A stretch of DNA of 64,000 nt, taken from Rhodococcoides trifolii (GTDB lineage: Bacteria; Actinomycetota; Actinomycetes; Mycobacteriales; Mycobacteriaceae). Shown here piece after piece: positions 35,750 through 44,859 of the stretch (its first letter is position 1; every line of letters begins with the position of its first letter). The stretch is from assembly GCF_014635345.1 (NCBI RefSeq), contig NZ_BMCU01000003.1:806001-870000 (forward strand), read 5' to 3'. The notes beneath the pieces were generated by a model. The model ran no database searches. It was not told the origin of the DNA and worked only from the letters and a program-made list of their open reading frames with translations. The translations under genes were made by a program, and so were the position numbers.

Positions 35750-36007
35750 ATGGCGAACAAACGAGTCCCGTCCAAGAAGGCGCGAGCCGACGAAGGCCGC
35801 AAGCCCAAGAAGAACCCGCTGATCGCGGCAGGGGTCGAAAAGGTCGACTACAAGGACGTCAACCTGCTGCGTCAGTTCATCTCCGATCGTGGAAAGATTC
35901 GCAGCAGGCGGGTCACCGGACTCACGCCTCAGCAACAGCGGCAGGTCGCCACCGCCGTCCGTAATGCCCGAGAGATGGCGCTGCTGCCCTTCACCACCAG
36001 CCGCTGA
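35750..36007 (+). CDS. rpsR2: 30S ribosomal protein S18, cysteine-free paralogue
   Basis: This 85-aa protein contains [50 protein letters not shown], the S18 signature from strand 1 to the C-terminus. It has no cysteines. It lies 9 bases after rpsN with AAGGAAAG as ribosome-binding site and ends the alternative ribosomal operon. Confidence 0.96.
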   Translation: MANKRVPSKKARADEGRKPKKNPLIAAGVEKVDYKDVNLLRQFISDRGKIRSRRVTGLTPQQQRQVATAVRNAREMALLPFTTSR

Positions 36008-36021
36008 GAGGTGCTCCCGCG

Positions 36022-36945
36022 TTGTCAGGTGTCATCGCGGGATTCACCGTCATCTTCGTCGTCATCGCGGTCGGGTACATCATCGCGAGGGCCGGTGTCC
36101 TCGGCGACGCAGGTGAGCAGGTCCTGGGGCGATTGGTCTTCTTCGTCGCCACTCCAGCGCTGCTGTTCGAGACGCTGGCACGCGCAGACCTGAGGTCGGT
36201 CTTCTCCCCGACGCTCGCCGTCACGTCCGTCAGCGCGTTCGCGGTCGGTGCGGCGTACTTCGCCGGAGCCCTGGTCGCGAAGCGTCATGTCGCCGACGCG
36301 ACGGTCGGGGCACTGTCGGCGTCCTACGTCAACGCGTCCAACCTCGGAATCCCGATCGCCGTCTACGTGCTCGGCGACGCGTCGTTCGTCGCGCCGCTGC
36401 TGCTGTTCCAGATCCTGGTCTACTCGCCATTGGCTCTGACGCTCCTGGACGTGTCCACCTCCAAGGCGGGGGCATCGCTTCGGGCGACGGTCACCGCGCC
36501 CTTTCGCAACCCCATCGTGCTTGCTGCATTGGCCGGCCTCGTCGTTGCCGCCGTCGGATTGGACCTACCCGACCCGCTGATGCAGCCGATCGTCCTCATC
36601 GGCGGGGCGTCGGTACCGGGAGCACTGCTGGCCTTCGGAATGTCCCTCTACGGCGTCCGGGTACTGCAGCGCGGGACGAGTCCGCGGCGCGACGTCGCCG
36701 TCGCCGCAGCACTGAAGATGCTGGTGCTTCCCGTCCTGGCGTGGGTGCTCGCTCGCTTCGTCTGGCATCTGGAGGGCACCGAACTGTTCGGCGTCGTCGT
36801 GATCGCCAGCCTCCCGACGGCGCAGAACGTCTTCATCTACGCCAGCCGGTACGGACGCGGTGTGGTGCTCGCACGAGACAGCGCCTTCGTCACCACCCTG
36901 ATCTCGATTCCGGTAATTGCCCTGGTTTCGGCGCTACTCACGTGA
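36022..36945 (+). CDS. AEC-family permease (auxin efflux carrier-like)
   Basis: This 307-aa membrane protein has about ten TM segments in two blocks split by a short cytoplasmic loop. AEC features include VFFVATPALLFETLARADL, VNASNLGIPIAVYVLGDAS and the closing VIASLPTAQNVFIYASRYG. It exports carboxylates or similar organic anions, but the substrate cannot be told. It starts at TTG 36022, 14 bases after the rpsR2 stop, with GAGAGG upstream. It may read through from the zinc operon, although nothing in its sequence links it to zinc. Confidence 0.88.
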   Translation: MSGVIAGFTVIFVVIAVGYIIARAGVLGDAGEQVLGRLVFFVATPALLFETLARADLRSVFSPTLAVTSVSAFAVGAAYFAGALVAKRHVADATVGALSASYVNASNLGIPIAVYVLGDASFVAPLLLFQILVYSPLALTLLDVSTSKAGASLRATVTAPFRNPIVLAALAGLVVAAVGLDLPDPLMQPIVLIGGASVPGALLAFGMSLYGVRVLQRGTSPRRDVAVAAALKMLVLPVLAWVLARFVWHLEGTELFGVVVIASLPTAQNVFIYASRYGRGVVLARDSAFVTTLISIPVIALVSALLT

Positions 36946-36964
36946 TGACGGCTACCTTGGAGTC

Positions 36965-37420
36965 ATGAGGTTGTTCGCGCTCGGTCTACTGCTGTGCTTC
37001 GCCCTCACCGGGTGCGGCGGCGCGTCCGCGACCGACGAGGACGACGTCACCACCCCGAGTCCCACCGACCTGGTCCCGACTCCCGGCGCCCCACCGGTAC
37101 CGATGGAGGTGTCCGACGATCAGGTGGGCACCGAGTTCACCGTGACGCCCACGCTGCTCCGCGCGCAGACCACCCCGTTCGAGGCGTGGTCTCCGCTGTC
37201 GGGCAACCGCATCGCCGTCCACTTCGTCACCGGGTCACCCGAGTGCTACGGCGCCGACGCGACGGTGGTGGAGACGCCGTCCGACGTCACCATCACCCTG
37301 CGCACCGGCACACTCGTGTCGGCAGAAGACAAGGCGTGCATCATGATTGCCGTTTACGGCACGATGGTGCTCGACCTCTCCACTCCCGTCGGGGACCGAA
37401 AAGTCCTCAACGGCGCCTAG
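36965..37420 (+). CDS. Putative lipoprotein, hypothetical
   Basis: This 151-aa protein begins MRLFALGLLLCFALTGC at ATG 36965, an N-terminal lipobox (LTGC). A Thr/Pro linker (about 25-50) leads to a compact domain with one Cys pair (GSPECYGAD and EDKACIMIAVYG). The domain resembles small beta-rich extracytoplasmic proteins; no family is recognised. It starts 19 bases after the AEC permease, so co-transcription is likely. The 3' end overlaps the stop of the convergent VWA gene by 14 bases. Confidence 0.82.
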   Translation: MRLFALGLLLCFALTGCGGASATDEDDVTTPSPTDLVPTPGAPPVPMEVSDDQVGTEFTVTPTLLRAQTTPFEAWSPLSGNRIAVHFVTGSPECYGADATVVETPSDVTITLRTGTLVSAEDKACIMIAVYGTMVLDLSTPVGDRKVLNGA

Positions 37421-39383
37421 CTTTGAGGTAGTTGCTCACGACCTCCGCGCCCAGTCCGTCGAGATCCGGCGCCACCACTCGCCCGCCGACTCGCTGCGCC
37501 ATCCTGTCGACCACTCGCGCGAGGCCCGGATCGTCTCCCAGCCTGAAGATGGTCACCTGAGCGCCGAGCTTGGCGAGCGTATCGAGCTCTCGCACAGTCA
37601 AACCCAACGTCTTCGGATGCGGCGGGTAGTCGAAGAACGCGTGACCGTCCGGTTCGAGGTGCGCGGTCGGTTCGCCGTCGGTGACGATCATGACCACCGG
37701 CTGCGCGTTGGGATTGCGGCGCAGGTGCCGCACCGCGAGCATCAACGCGTGGTGAAGGTTGGTTCCCTGATCCCACGCACCGTCGAGCCCGGCCAATTCG
37801 GACGCGGTGAGGGTCTGCGCGTGCCGGCCGAAACCGATCATCTGCAGGTCGTCGCCGCGAAACCTGGTGCTGACGAGGTGATTCAGCGCCAGTGCGGTGC
37901 GCTTCATCGGAACCCAGCGGCCGTCCATCACCATCGAGAACGACGTGTCGACGAGCAGGGCCACCGCGGCGTGGGACCGTTGCTCGGTCTCGGTGATCTC
38001 CACATCGGTCACCGCGAGACTGATCTTCGACGACCGGCCTCCGGCCTGCCCGCCCAGGAGAGTGCCGCCCGTGCTCGCCGTCCGCAAGACGGCATTGTTG
38101 ATGGTCCGCACCGTGTCCCAGGGCTCGGTGTCGCCGAACTCCCACGCTCGTGACGCGCCGGTCGGCTCCCCCATCGCGCCGGCCTTGCGCGTATCGCGCT
38201 CGCCGCCACGAGAATTGAGCTTGCTCGCCACGTCACGCAGCGCCGACTGTCCGAGTTGACGCATCGCCTTCGGCGACAGCCGCCACTGACCGTCGGCACC
38301 CTTGTCGAGGAAACCTTGCTGCTGCAGCGCCTTCTCGAGGTCGGCCAGCGTTCTGGCGTCCGCAGCCGCTTCGGGTCCGAGCTGACGCACCAACGCTTCT
38401 GCGTCGATGTCGTCGAGTGCGGCGCCGTTGTACTGCTGACTCAGCTGGTCGCCGAGTTGCTCGAGCTCCGCGATGTCCTGCAGAGCGCCGGTGCCGTCAC
38501 CGAGACCCATGCCCTCCTGCCCGCGGAAGTCCTGCGATCCGTTCCAGTCCTCACCGGGCCGTGCCGCTTGGAGGTGACCGTCCAGCTTGCTGAGCTGATC
38601 CTGCAGGTCGGCGCTGCCGAACGCCTGCTGCGCCAACGCATCCAGTTCGGCTCGCTGCTCCGGACTGAGGGAATTGCGCAGACGCTGCGCTGCCGCGGCA
38701 CGCTGCGCCAGCGAGTCGATGAGCTCGTCCACGTTCTTCGGGTTCTCCGGAAAGAACTGGCCGTGCTTGTCCATGAACTCGTCGAACTTCTCCTGCGTGT
38801 CCTCGCCGCGGGCGTTGGCATCGAGCAGCTCGTTGAGGTCGGACAACATGTCGGTGACACGTTGCTTGTCCTCCTCGGTCGCTCCCTCGAGAGCCTGCTT
38901 CATGCCGGCGAACCGCTGATCGAGCACCTCGCGTCCGAGCAGGTCCTTGATCTTTTCGTAGTTCTCCCGCGCCTCGGAACTGCGCCACTCGTAGTCCGAG
39001 AGCTCTTGTACCGCTTGTGCAGTCGACGGCGAAAGGTCCTCGATCTGCATTTCCTTGAACCGGGCGTCGTCGTCGAGCGCACGGGCGAGGGTCTTGCGCT
39101 CCTCCAGGACCGCTTTGTCGAGCAGCTCCCGCACCTCCTGCAGGGTGCCGTCGAGATTCTTCTTCTTCAGCATTTCCCGTCGACGCCGATTGGCCTGCGC
39201 CGCAAGGTCGTCGAGCCCGCGCATGTTCTTCGTTCCGCGACGCAGCATCTCCTGCATCGCCCGGCGCGGAGACGACCCTTCCAGCACGTCCTGGCCAATC
39301 GCCTCCAGCGCTTCCCGCAGGTCGACGGGAGCAGCGAGTGGATCCGGCCCTCCGTCGTACGGGCCGTAGCGGGTATTGCGCAT
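37407..39383 (-). CDS. VWA-domain protein (magnesium chelatase-like)
   Basis: This 658-aa cytosolic protein has an N-terminal two-thirds that is helical and highly charged (coiled-coil segments at about 60-250). The C-terminal VWA domain (about 460-650) shows the MIDAS motif LLVDTSFSMVMDG, the Thr in GTNLHHAL and the Asp in VMIVTDGEPTAH. It corresponds to M. tuberculosis Rv0959. With the AAA+ ATPase immediately upstream (start and stop overlap by 1 base, TGATG) it forms a MoxR-VWA type pair, thought to remodel or insert metal into a client protein. The client is unknown. Confidence 0.9.
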   Translation of the reverse strand: MRNTRYGPYDGGPDPLAAPVDLREALEAIGQDVLEGSSPRRAMQEMLRRGTKNMRGLDDLAAQANRRRREMLKKKNLDGTLQEVRELLDKAVLEERKTLARALDDDARFKEMQIEDLSPSTAQAVQELSDYEWRSSEARENYEKIKDLLGREVLDQRFAGMKQALEGATEEDKQRVTDMLSDLNELLDANARGEDTQEKFDEFMDKHGQFFPENPKNVDELIDSLAQRAAAAQRLRNSLSPEQRAELDALAQQAFGSADLQDQLSKLDGHLQAARPGEDWNGSQDFRGQEGMGLGDGTGALQDIAELEQLGDQLSQQYNGAALDDIDAEALVRQLGPEAAADARTLADLEKALQQQGFLDKGADGQWRLSPKAMRQLGQSALRDVASKLNSRGGERDTRKAGAMGEPTGASRAWEFGDTEPWDTVRTINNAVLRTASTGGTLLGGQAGGRSSKISLAVTDVEITETEQRSHAAVALLVDTSFSMVMDGRWVPMKRTALALNHLVSTRFRGDDLQMIGFGRHAQTLTASELAGLDGAWDQGTNLHHALMLAVRHLRRNPNAQPVVMIVTDGEPTAHLEPDGHAFFDYPPHPKTLGLTVRELDTLAKLGAQVTIFRLGDDPGLARVVDRMAQRVGGRVVAPDLDGLGAEVVSNYLKARRR

Positions 39384-40762
39384 CAGCTGTACACCGTCTG
39401 CCCGTCGTCGCCGGTGTCCTTGGCAATCCGGCGCGCGAGGTAGAGACCCTCGAGAGCCAGCTCCGCCGCGGACGCACGCTCGCCGTCGGACTTCGCTCCC
39501 AGTCGCTCGGCGATCTCGTCGAGAACCGGCAGATCGGGCAGTTCGTCGAGAAGCGCCTTGGCGGTGATGCGGTCGCCCGTGACCACCGGCTCCCCCTGTT
39601 CGACGGCATTCACGATGGAGCTCATGTCGATGCCGCCGAGCCGTTCGCGGGCGGTGTCGGCCGTTGCGCGGCGCAGCAGGTGCGTGAGAATTTCGGTTTC
39701 GCGTCCCTCCTCGCCGGACTCGAACTCGACCTTGCCGCGCAGTACGTCGACGATGGTCCCGACGTCGACAGGACGGGCCACCGGGTCGGCCTCACCGAGC
39801 ACGGCCGCACGGTGAACCGCTGCGGCGCCGACGGTTTCGGCCGCGGCGACCGCGAAGCGAGCAGAGACTCCGGATCGTTGGTCGACGGACGCGGACTCGC
39901 GCAGCAGTCGAGTGAACCGCGCCAGGATCTCCAGAAGATGCCCCGGCACGGTGGCGGTGAGCGTGGCCTCCTGCTCGATGACCGCGATCTCGTCGTCGAG
40001 CAGCAGCGGGTAGTGCGTTCTAATTTCGGCGCCGAACCGGTCCTTGAGCGGTGTGATGATGCGGCCGCGGTTCGTGTAGTCCTCGGGGTTCGCACTCGCG
40101 ACGAGCAGCACATCCAGCGGCAAGCGGATCGTGTATCCGCGGATCTGGATGTCGCGCTCCTCCATCACGTTCAGAAGCGAGACCTGAATGCGCTCGGCGA
40201 GGTCGGGCAGCTCGTTGATGGCGACGATGCCGCGGTGGGTCCGCGGAACCAACCCGAAGTGGATGGTCTCGGGGTCACCGAGGCTGCGACCTTCGGCCAC
40301 CTTGACCGGGTCGACGTCACCGACGAGGTCGGCCACCGAGGTGTCCGGCGTCGCCAACTTCTCCGAGTAACGGTCGCTGCGGTGCCTCCAGGTGATCGGC
40401 AGGTCGTCGCCGAGCTCACCGGCTCGGCGGATCGACGCGGGCGTGATCGGGTCGTACGGGTGCTCGCCCAGCTCGGACCCGGTGATCACCGGAGTCCACT
40501 CGTCGAGCAGGCCGACGAGCGTACGCAGCAGGCGCGTCTTGCCCTGGCCGCGTTCGCCGAGGAGGACGACGTCGTGTTCGGCGAGCAGGGCTCGTTCGAG
40601 TTGCGGAATGACGGTGTTCTCGAAGCCGAGGATGCCGGGCCAGGCATCTTTACCGTCGCGTAGGTAGCCCAGGAGGTTCTCGCGTAGTTCTTCTTTGATG
40701 GAGCGTTGCACGTGGCCCGACGCCCGCAGGGCGCCGACGGTTGCAATGGTGGGAGCAGTCAC
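39383..40762 (-). CDS. AAA+ ATPase, MoxR/magnesium chelatase-like
   Basis: This 459-aa AAA+ ATPase has a Walker A in VVLLGERGQGKTRLLRTL (about 66-83), Walker B in GIVAINELPDLAERIQVSLLNVMEERDIQIRG and sensor 1 in VLLVASANPEDYTNRGRI. It also has an arginine-finger-like DRFGAEIRTHYPL. It corresponds to Rv0958 and acts with the overlapping VWA gene downstream, like ChlI/ChlD or MoxR/VWA pairs. The start is ATG 40762. No chlorophyll pathway is expected in this organism, so magnesium chelation proper is unlikely. Confidence 0.92.
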   Translation of the reverse strand: MTAPTIATVGALRASGHVQRSIKEELRENLLGYLRDGKDAWPGILGFENTVIPQLERALLAEHDVVLLGERGQGKTRLLRTLVGLLDEWTPVITGSELGEHPYDPITPASIRRAGELGDDLPITWRHRSDRYSEKLATPDTSVADLVGDVDPVKVAEGRSLGDPETIHFGLVPRTHRGIVAINELPDLAERIQVSLLNVMEERDIQIRGYTIRLPLDVLLVASANPEDYTNRGRIITPLKDRFGAEIRTHYPLLLDDEIAVIEQEATLTATVPGHLLEILARFTRLLRESASVDQRSGVSARFAVAAAETVGAAAVHRAAVLGEADPVARPVDVGTIVDVLRGKVEFESGEEGRETEILTHLLRRATADTARERLGGIDMSSIVNAVEQGEPVVTGDRITAKALLDELPDLPVLDEIAERLGAKSDGERASAAELALEGLYLARRIAKDTGDDGQTVYS

Positions 40763-40800
40763 CTCTCCAACGTACGAGCCTTTGCCCCAATCGGCACGCG

Positions 40801-41721
40801 CTAGTGGTGGGGGTAGGCGTGAACCACCGCGGACTCGAGTTTCGGGACCGCGTGCGCGAGGACGTGTTCGGCGTCGTGCGCCAGTCGATGTGCGTCGGTG
40901 AGCGAGGTGTTCGCGTCGATGTCGAGCTCCGCGTCGGCGTGCATGCGGTGCCCGATCCAGCGAATGCGGACCGTCCGGACGGCGAGCACCCCCGGCTGCG
41001 CGGCAAGTGCAGCCGCGGCGGCGTCCACGACGTCGGGCTCGACTCCGTCCATCAGCCGCCGAACCACATCACGCGCTGCGGTCCGCAGCACCGCGAGGAT
41101 GGCCACGGTGATCACCAGGCCGATGATCGGGTCGGCGAGGGGAAACCCGAGCGCGACACCTCCGGCGCCGAGCACGACGGCCAACGAGGTGAATCCGTCG
41201 GTCCGAGCGTGCAGCCCGTCGGCGACGAGCGCGGCCGACCCGATGCGGCGGCCGACCGAGATCCGGTAGTGGGCCACGAGTTCGTTGCCGACGAACCCGA
41301 CGACGCCGGCGACGGCAACGGCTGCGAGATGGTGGATCGGCTGCGGATCGACCAGCCGCCGCACTGCTTCGACTCCGGCTATCACGGCCGACAACGCGAT
41401 CATCGCGACGACGAACAACCCGGCGAGGTCCTCGGCGCGGCCGAACCCGTAGGTGTATCGCTTGGTGGCAGCTCGCCGACCCAGGACGAAGGCGATCCAC
41501 AGAGGTACCGCGGTGAGCGCATCGGAGAAGTTGTGGATCGTGTCCGCCAGGAGAGCAACGGAACCCGACACGGCAACCACGATCACCTGAGCGACCGCTG
41601 TTGCACCGAGTGCCACGAGACTGATCTTGACCGCCCGGATGCCGATCTCGCTGGACTCGAGCGCGTCGTCTACCTTCTCCGCGTGGCCGTGCCCGTGCCC
41701 ATGACCATGGCCGTGCGTCAT
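40801..41721 (-). CDS. Cation diffusion facilitator (CDF) metal efflux protein
   Basis: This 306-aa membrane protein starts with a His-rich metal-capture tail (MTHGHGHGHGHGHAEK). It has six TM segments and metal-site residues in ALLADTIHNFSDALTAVPLW (DxxxN/HxxxD type) and SAALVADGLHARTDGFTSLAVV. The cytoplasmic domain (about 220-306) contains RIRWIGHRMHADAELDIDANTSL. It exports zinc, cobalt, iron or similar cations against protons. The ATG overlaps the stop of the upstream ArsR-family regulator by four bases. Selectivity cannot be read with certainty. Confidence 0.92.
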   Translation of the reverse strand: MTHGHGHGHGHGHAEKVDDALESSEIGIRAVKISLVALGATAVAQVIVVAVSGSVALLADTIHNFSDALTAVPLWIAFVLGRRAATKRYTYGFGRAEDLAGLFVVAMIALSAVIAGVEAVRRLVDPQPIHHLAAVAVAGVVGFVGNELVAHYRISVGRRIGSAALVADGLHARTDGFTSLAVVLGAGGVALGFPLADPIIGLVITVAILAVLRTAARDVVRRLMDGVEPDVVDAAAAALAAQPGVLAVRTVRIRWIGHRMHADAELDIDANTSLTDAHRLAHDAEHVLAHAVPKLESAVVHAYPHH

Positions 41722-42074
41722 GCGCGGGGTACCGCTTTCAGTTCGCTCCGGTGGTGACTCGGGACGTCGGGTCCGGCGTGTTCGGCGTTGTAGACCGCAT
41801 CGGTCACGAGCTGCCGAACGTGATCGTTCTCGAGCCGATAGATCACCCGGGTACCGTCCTTGCGGGTTCGGACGAGACGGGCCATGCGCAGCTTCGCCAG
41901 ATGTTGGGAGATCGACGGCGCCGCTTTGCCCACGTGAGCAGCAAGTTCGTTCACCGACTGCTCGCCGTCGACCAGCGCCCAGAGCAGGTGCACACGAGTG
42001 CTGTCGGCGAGCATCCGGAACACCTCGACCATCAGGTCGACCTGGTCGTCCGGAAGTCGCTTGTCTGCATTCAT
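41718..42074 (-). CDS. ArsR/SmtB-family metal-sensing repressor
   Basis: This 118-aa repressor has a winged helix with ADSTRVHLLWALVDGEQSVNELAAHVGKAAPSISQHLAKLRMARLVRTRKDGTRVIYRLEN. The C-terminal helix NDHVRQLVTDAVYNAEHAG holds Asp/His residues near the alpha-5 metal site of SmtB/CzrA-like sensors, but the spacing is not canonical. It probably represses its own operon with the CDF exporter and lets go when metal binds. A -10-like TACTAT lies at 42081-42086, seven bases before the ATG, so the message is probably leaderless. Confidence 0.9.
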   Translation of the reverse strand: MNADKRLPDDQVDLMVEVFRMLADSTRVHLLWALVDGEQSVNELAAHVGKAAPSISQHLAKLRMARLVRTRKDGTRVIYRLENDHVRQLVTDAVYNAEHAGPDVPSHHRSELKAVPRA

Positions 42075-42155
42075 ACGCAGATAGTAGCGTTACGATCCGC
42101 CCCCGCACCAGGAACGAACCATTGACGAGATCGAACCACGGGGAACAGGACGAAT

Positions 42156-42632
42156 ATGACCACCGCTTACGACTTCACGGCCACCACCATCGACGGCGAG
42201 CCCGTCGACCTCGGTGCGTACCGCGGCAAACCACTACTGATCGTCAACACCGCATCGCAGTGCGGGTTCACCCCGCAGTACGAGGGCCTCGAAGCCCTCA
42301 ACAAGAAGTACGCCGAGAAGGGCCTGACCATCCTCGGATTCCCCTGCGATCAGTTCGGACACCAGGAACCCGGTGACGCCGACGAGATCAAGAACTTCTG
42401 CTCCCTGCGCTACGACGTGACCTTCCCCTTGCACGAGAAAATCAAGGTCAACGGACCCGAGTCGCATCCGCTCTACGAATGGCTGCGCAAGCAGAAGTCC
42501 GGGCTGCTCGGCGGTCGCATCAACTGGAACTTCACCAAGTTCCTCGTCGACAAGGACGGTAACGTCGTCAAGCGCTTCGGTCCCACGACGAAGCCCGAGA
42601 AGCTGACCGGGGACATCGAAAAGATCCTCTAG
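42156..42632 (+). CDS. Glutathione peroxidase-family peroxidase
   Basis: This 158-aa cytosolic peroxidase reduces hydrogen and organic peroxides, in bacteria usually with thioredoxin as donor. The peroxidatic Cys is in [15 protein letters not shown], the Gln in [13 protein letters not shown] and the Trp/Asn in [15 protein letters not shown] second Cys in FPCDQ is the likely resolving residue. The start is ATG 42156; the preceding ACGGGGAACAGG holds a weak ribosome-binding site. The 3' end overlaps the convergent purH stop by 4 bases. Confidence 0.94.
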   Translation: MTTAYDFTATTIDGEPVDLGAYRGKPLLIVNTASQCGFTPQYEGLEALNKKYAEKGLTILGFPCDQFGHQEPGDADEIKNFCSLRYDVTFPLHEKIKVNGPESHPLYEWLRKQKSGLLGGRINWNFTKFLVDKDGNVVKRFGPTTKPEKLTGDIEKIL

Positions 42633-44185
42633 TGAAAGAAGTGTCGTGAGCCGGTGAGATACATCGTCACACCGGCCTCACGCGCAGCGTCGATCACTTC
42701 GTTGTCGCGAATCGAACCGCCCGGTTGCACAACTGCTTTCACGCCTGCGTTCGCCAGGATCTGAAAGCCGTCGGGGAACGGGAAGAACGCGTCGGACGCG
42801 GCCACCGCGCCTTCGACGCGCTCCCCCCCACGCTGCACCGCGAGGTGCGCCGAGTCGACCCGGTTGACCTGACCCATTCCGACACCGACCGACGCGCCGT
42901 CCGACGCGATGAGGATTGCGTTCGATTTCACCGCACGGCAGGCGATCCAGGCGAACTCCAGGTCCTTCAGGGTCGCGGCGTCGGCAGGGTCGCCGACCGC
43001 GAGGGTCCAGTTGGCCGGGTCGTCACCACCGGCGTCCAGAACGTCCTTCCGCTGAAGCAACGCACCGCCCGAAATCTGCTTCAGCTCCGAACCCGCGTCG
43101 AGGGGCGGAGCGGCCAGCAGAACGCGAACGTTCTTCTTGCGCTGCAGCACTCCGAGTGCGCCGTCGGCGTAGGAAGGAGCGATGATGACCTCGGTGAAGA
43201 TTTCGGCCACCTGCTCGGCCATCTCCACCGTCACTTCGCGGTTGGCTGCGATCACGCCGCCGTAGGCGCTGACGGGGTCACAGGCGTGCGCCTTGCGATG
43301 GGCGTCGGCGATGTCGTCGGCCACCGCGATCCCACACGGGTTGGCGTGCTTGATGATCGCGACACAGGGAGCGTCGTGGTCGTGCGCGGCGCGCCACGCG
43401 GCGTCGCCGTCGGTGAAGTTGTTGTAGGACATCTCCTTACCGTGCAACTGCTCGGCCTGAGCGATGCCCGTGTGCGCAGACGGGTCGATGTACAGCGCGG
43501 CGCCCTGATGTGGGTTCTCGCCGTATCGGAGCACCGATGCACGCTCCCAGGTACCGCCCATCCACGTCGGAAATGCGTCATCGGAGGTGTCGAGGACAGT
43601 GGTCATCCACGAGGCGACAGCCACGTCGTACGCGGCGGTGTGCTGAAAAGCCGTGGCAGCGAGGGTGATTCGCTGTTGGAGGGTGAATCCTCCGGCGTCG
43701 ACCGCAGCGAGGACGTCCGCGTACCGAGCCGGGTCGACCACCACGGCGACCGACGGGTGGTTCTTCGCCGCGGCACGGACCATCGACGGACCGCCGATGT
43801 CGATCTGCTCGACGCACTCGTCCGGCGTCGCACCCGACGCCACCGTCTCGGTGAACGGATACAGGTTCACCACCACCAGCTCGAACGGAGCGACGCCCAA
43901 CTCCTCGAGCTGCGCGAGGTGTTCGGGCTTGCGGGTGTCCGCCAACACGCCGGCGTGCACGCGGGGGTGCAAGGTCTTGACGCGACCGTCGAGGGTCTCG
44001 GGGAAGCCGGTGAGATCCTCGACGCGGGTCACCGGGACACCGGCGGCAGCGATGCGGCCGGCGGTCGATCCCGTCGACACCAATTCCACTCCGGCAGCGT
44101 GCAATCCGGCAGCCAACTCTTCGAGTCCGGTCTTGTCGTAGACGCTCACCAGAGCGCGGCGAATCGCCTTCGTGTTGTCACTCAC
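42629..44185 (-). CDS. purH: Bifunctional AICAR transformylase/IMP cyclohydrolase PurH
   Basis: This 518-aa enzyme carries out the last two steps of IMP synthesis. The N-terminal MGS-like cyclohydrolase domain (about 8-200) holds [42 protein letters not shown] and [15 protein letters not shown]. The AICAR transformylase domain (about 210-518) has [14 protein letters not shown], catalytic [12 protein letters not shown] and the closing [35 protein letters not shown] 44185 is chosen; longer in-frame starts lie deeper in purN. It overlaps purN by 8 bases. Confidence 0.97.
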   Translation of the reverse strand: MSDNTKAIRRALVSVYDKTGLEELAAGLHAAGVELVSTGSTAGRIAAAGVPVTRVEDLTGFPETLDGRVKTLHPRVHAGVLADTRKPEHLAQLEELGVAPFELVVVNLYPFTETVASGATPDECVEQIDIGGPSMVRAAAKNHPSVAVVVDPARYADVLAAVDAGGFTLQQRITLAATAFQHTAAYDVAVASWMTTVLDTSDDAFPTWMGGTWERASVLRYGENPHQGAALYIDPSAHTGIAQAEQLHGKEMSYNNFTDGDAAWRAAHDHDAPCVAIIKHANPCGIAVADDIADAHRKAHACDPVSAYGGVIAANREVTVEMAEQVAEIFTEVIIAPSYADGALGVLQRKKNVRVLLAAPPLDAGSELKQISGGALLQRKDVLDAGGDDPANWTLAVGDPADAATLKDLEFAWIACRAVKSNAILIASDGASVGVGMGQVNRVDSAHLAVQRGGERVEGAVAASDAFFPFPDGFQILANAGVKAVVQPGGSIRDNEVIDAAREAGVTMYLTGSRHFFH

Positions 44186-44759
44186 TGGGAATCTGAGCCT
44201 TTCGTCCATCGGAGATCACACCTCGAGAGGCAACGGCCGCGATCACATCGATCAACAGCCGTCGTTCCACGGTCTTGATTCGTTCGTGCAGAGTCGACGC
44301 GTCGTCCCCGTCGAGAACCGGGACCGCCTCCTGCGCGAGTATGGGTCCGGTGTCGACACCCGAGTCGACGAGATGAACCGTCGTCCCCGTCACCTTCACA
44401 CCGTGCGCAAGCGCGTCGGGCACCGCGTGCGCGCCCGGAAACGACGGCAGCAGAGCGGGATGCGTGTTGATGATGCGCCCACCGAACTCGGCGAGGAACC
44501 TCGGGCCGAGGATTTTCATGAAACCGGCGGAGACGATCAGATCGGGTCGGTGCGCTGCGGTGGCAGCGGTGAGAGCGGCATCCCATGCGTCACGGTCGGG
44601 ATGGTCGGCCAGATCGACGCGGAACGTCTCGATTCCGGAGCGGGCGGCGTCGCAGTCTCGGTCCACGCCGACCGCCACGATGCGCGCGGGGTAGCCGTCG
44701 CCGGCCGCGTCGGCGAGCGACCTGAGAAGTGTCCCCGTGCCCGATGCGAGGACCACCAC
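44178..44759 (-). CDS. purN: Phosphoribosylglycinamide formyltransferase PurN
   Basis: This enzyme of about 193-203 aa formylates GAR using 10-formyl-tetrahydrofolate in purine synthesis. It starts [18 protein letters not shown] (phosphate loop), with [15 protein letters not shown] and the catalytic [21 protein letters not shown] followed by [14 protein letters not shown]. The first usual start is GTG 44759, but it has no ribosome-binding site. AGGAG lies seven bases before an in-frame CTG at 44789-44787, and a start there would add LSAPLSHPAR, which resembles the N-terminus of the M. tuberculosis protein. The true start may thus be the CTG. The gene is directly upstream of purH, with an 8-base overlap. 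Confidence 0.93.
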   Translation of the reverse strand: MVVLASGTGTLLRSLADAAGDGYPARIVAVGVDRDCDAARSGIETFRVDLADHPDRDAWDAALTAATAAHRPDLIVSAGFMKILGPRFLAEFGGRIINTHPALLPSFPGAHAVPDALAHGVKVTGTTVHLVDSGVDTGPILAQEAVPVLDGDDASTLHERIKTVERRLLIDVIAAVASRGVISDGRKAQIPSE

Positions 44760-44859
44760 GCGGGCCGGGTGCGACAGCGGGGCAGACAGCGCGCTTCTCC
44801 TGAACGAATCGGGGCGTGGGTCGGTCTCGACCCATCCGAAACCCTAGACCGCGAGCAGG

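Noticed and set aside
42725..44278. 517-codon plus-strand frame opposite purH
   Set aside because: Shadow of purH; the minus strand encodes the complete bifunctional enzyme.
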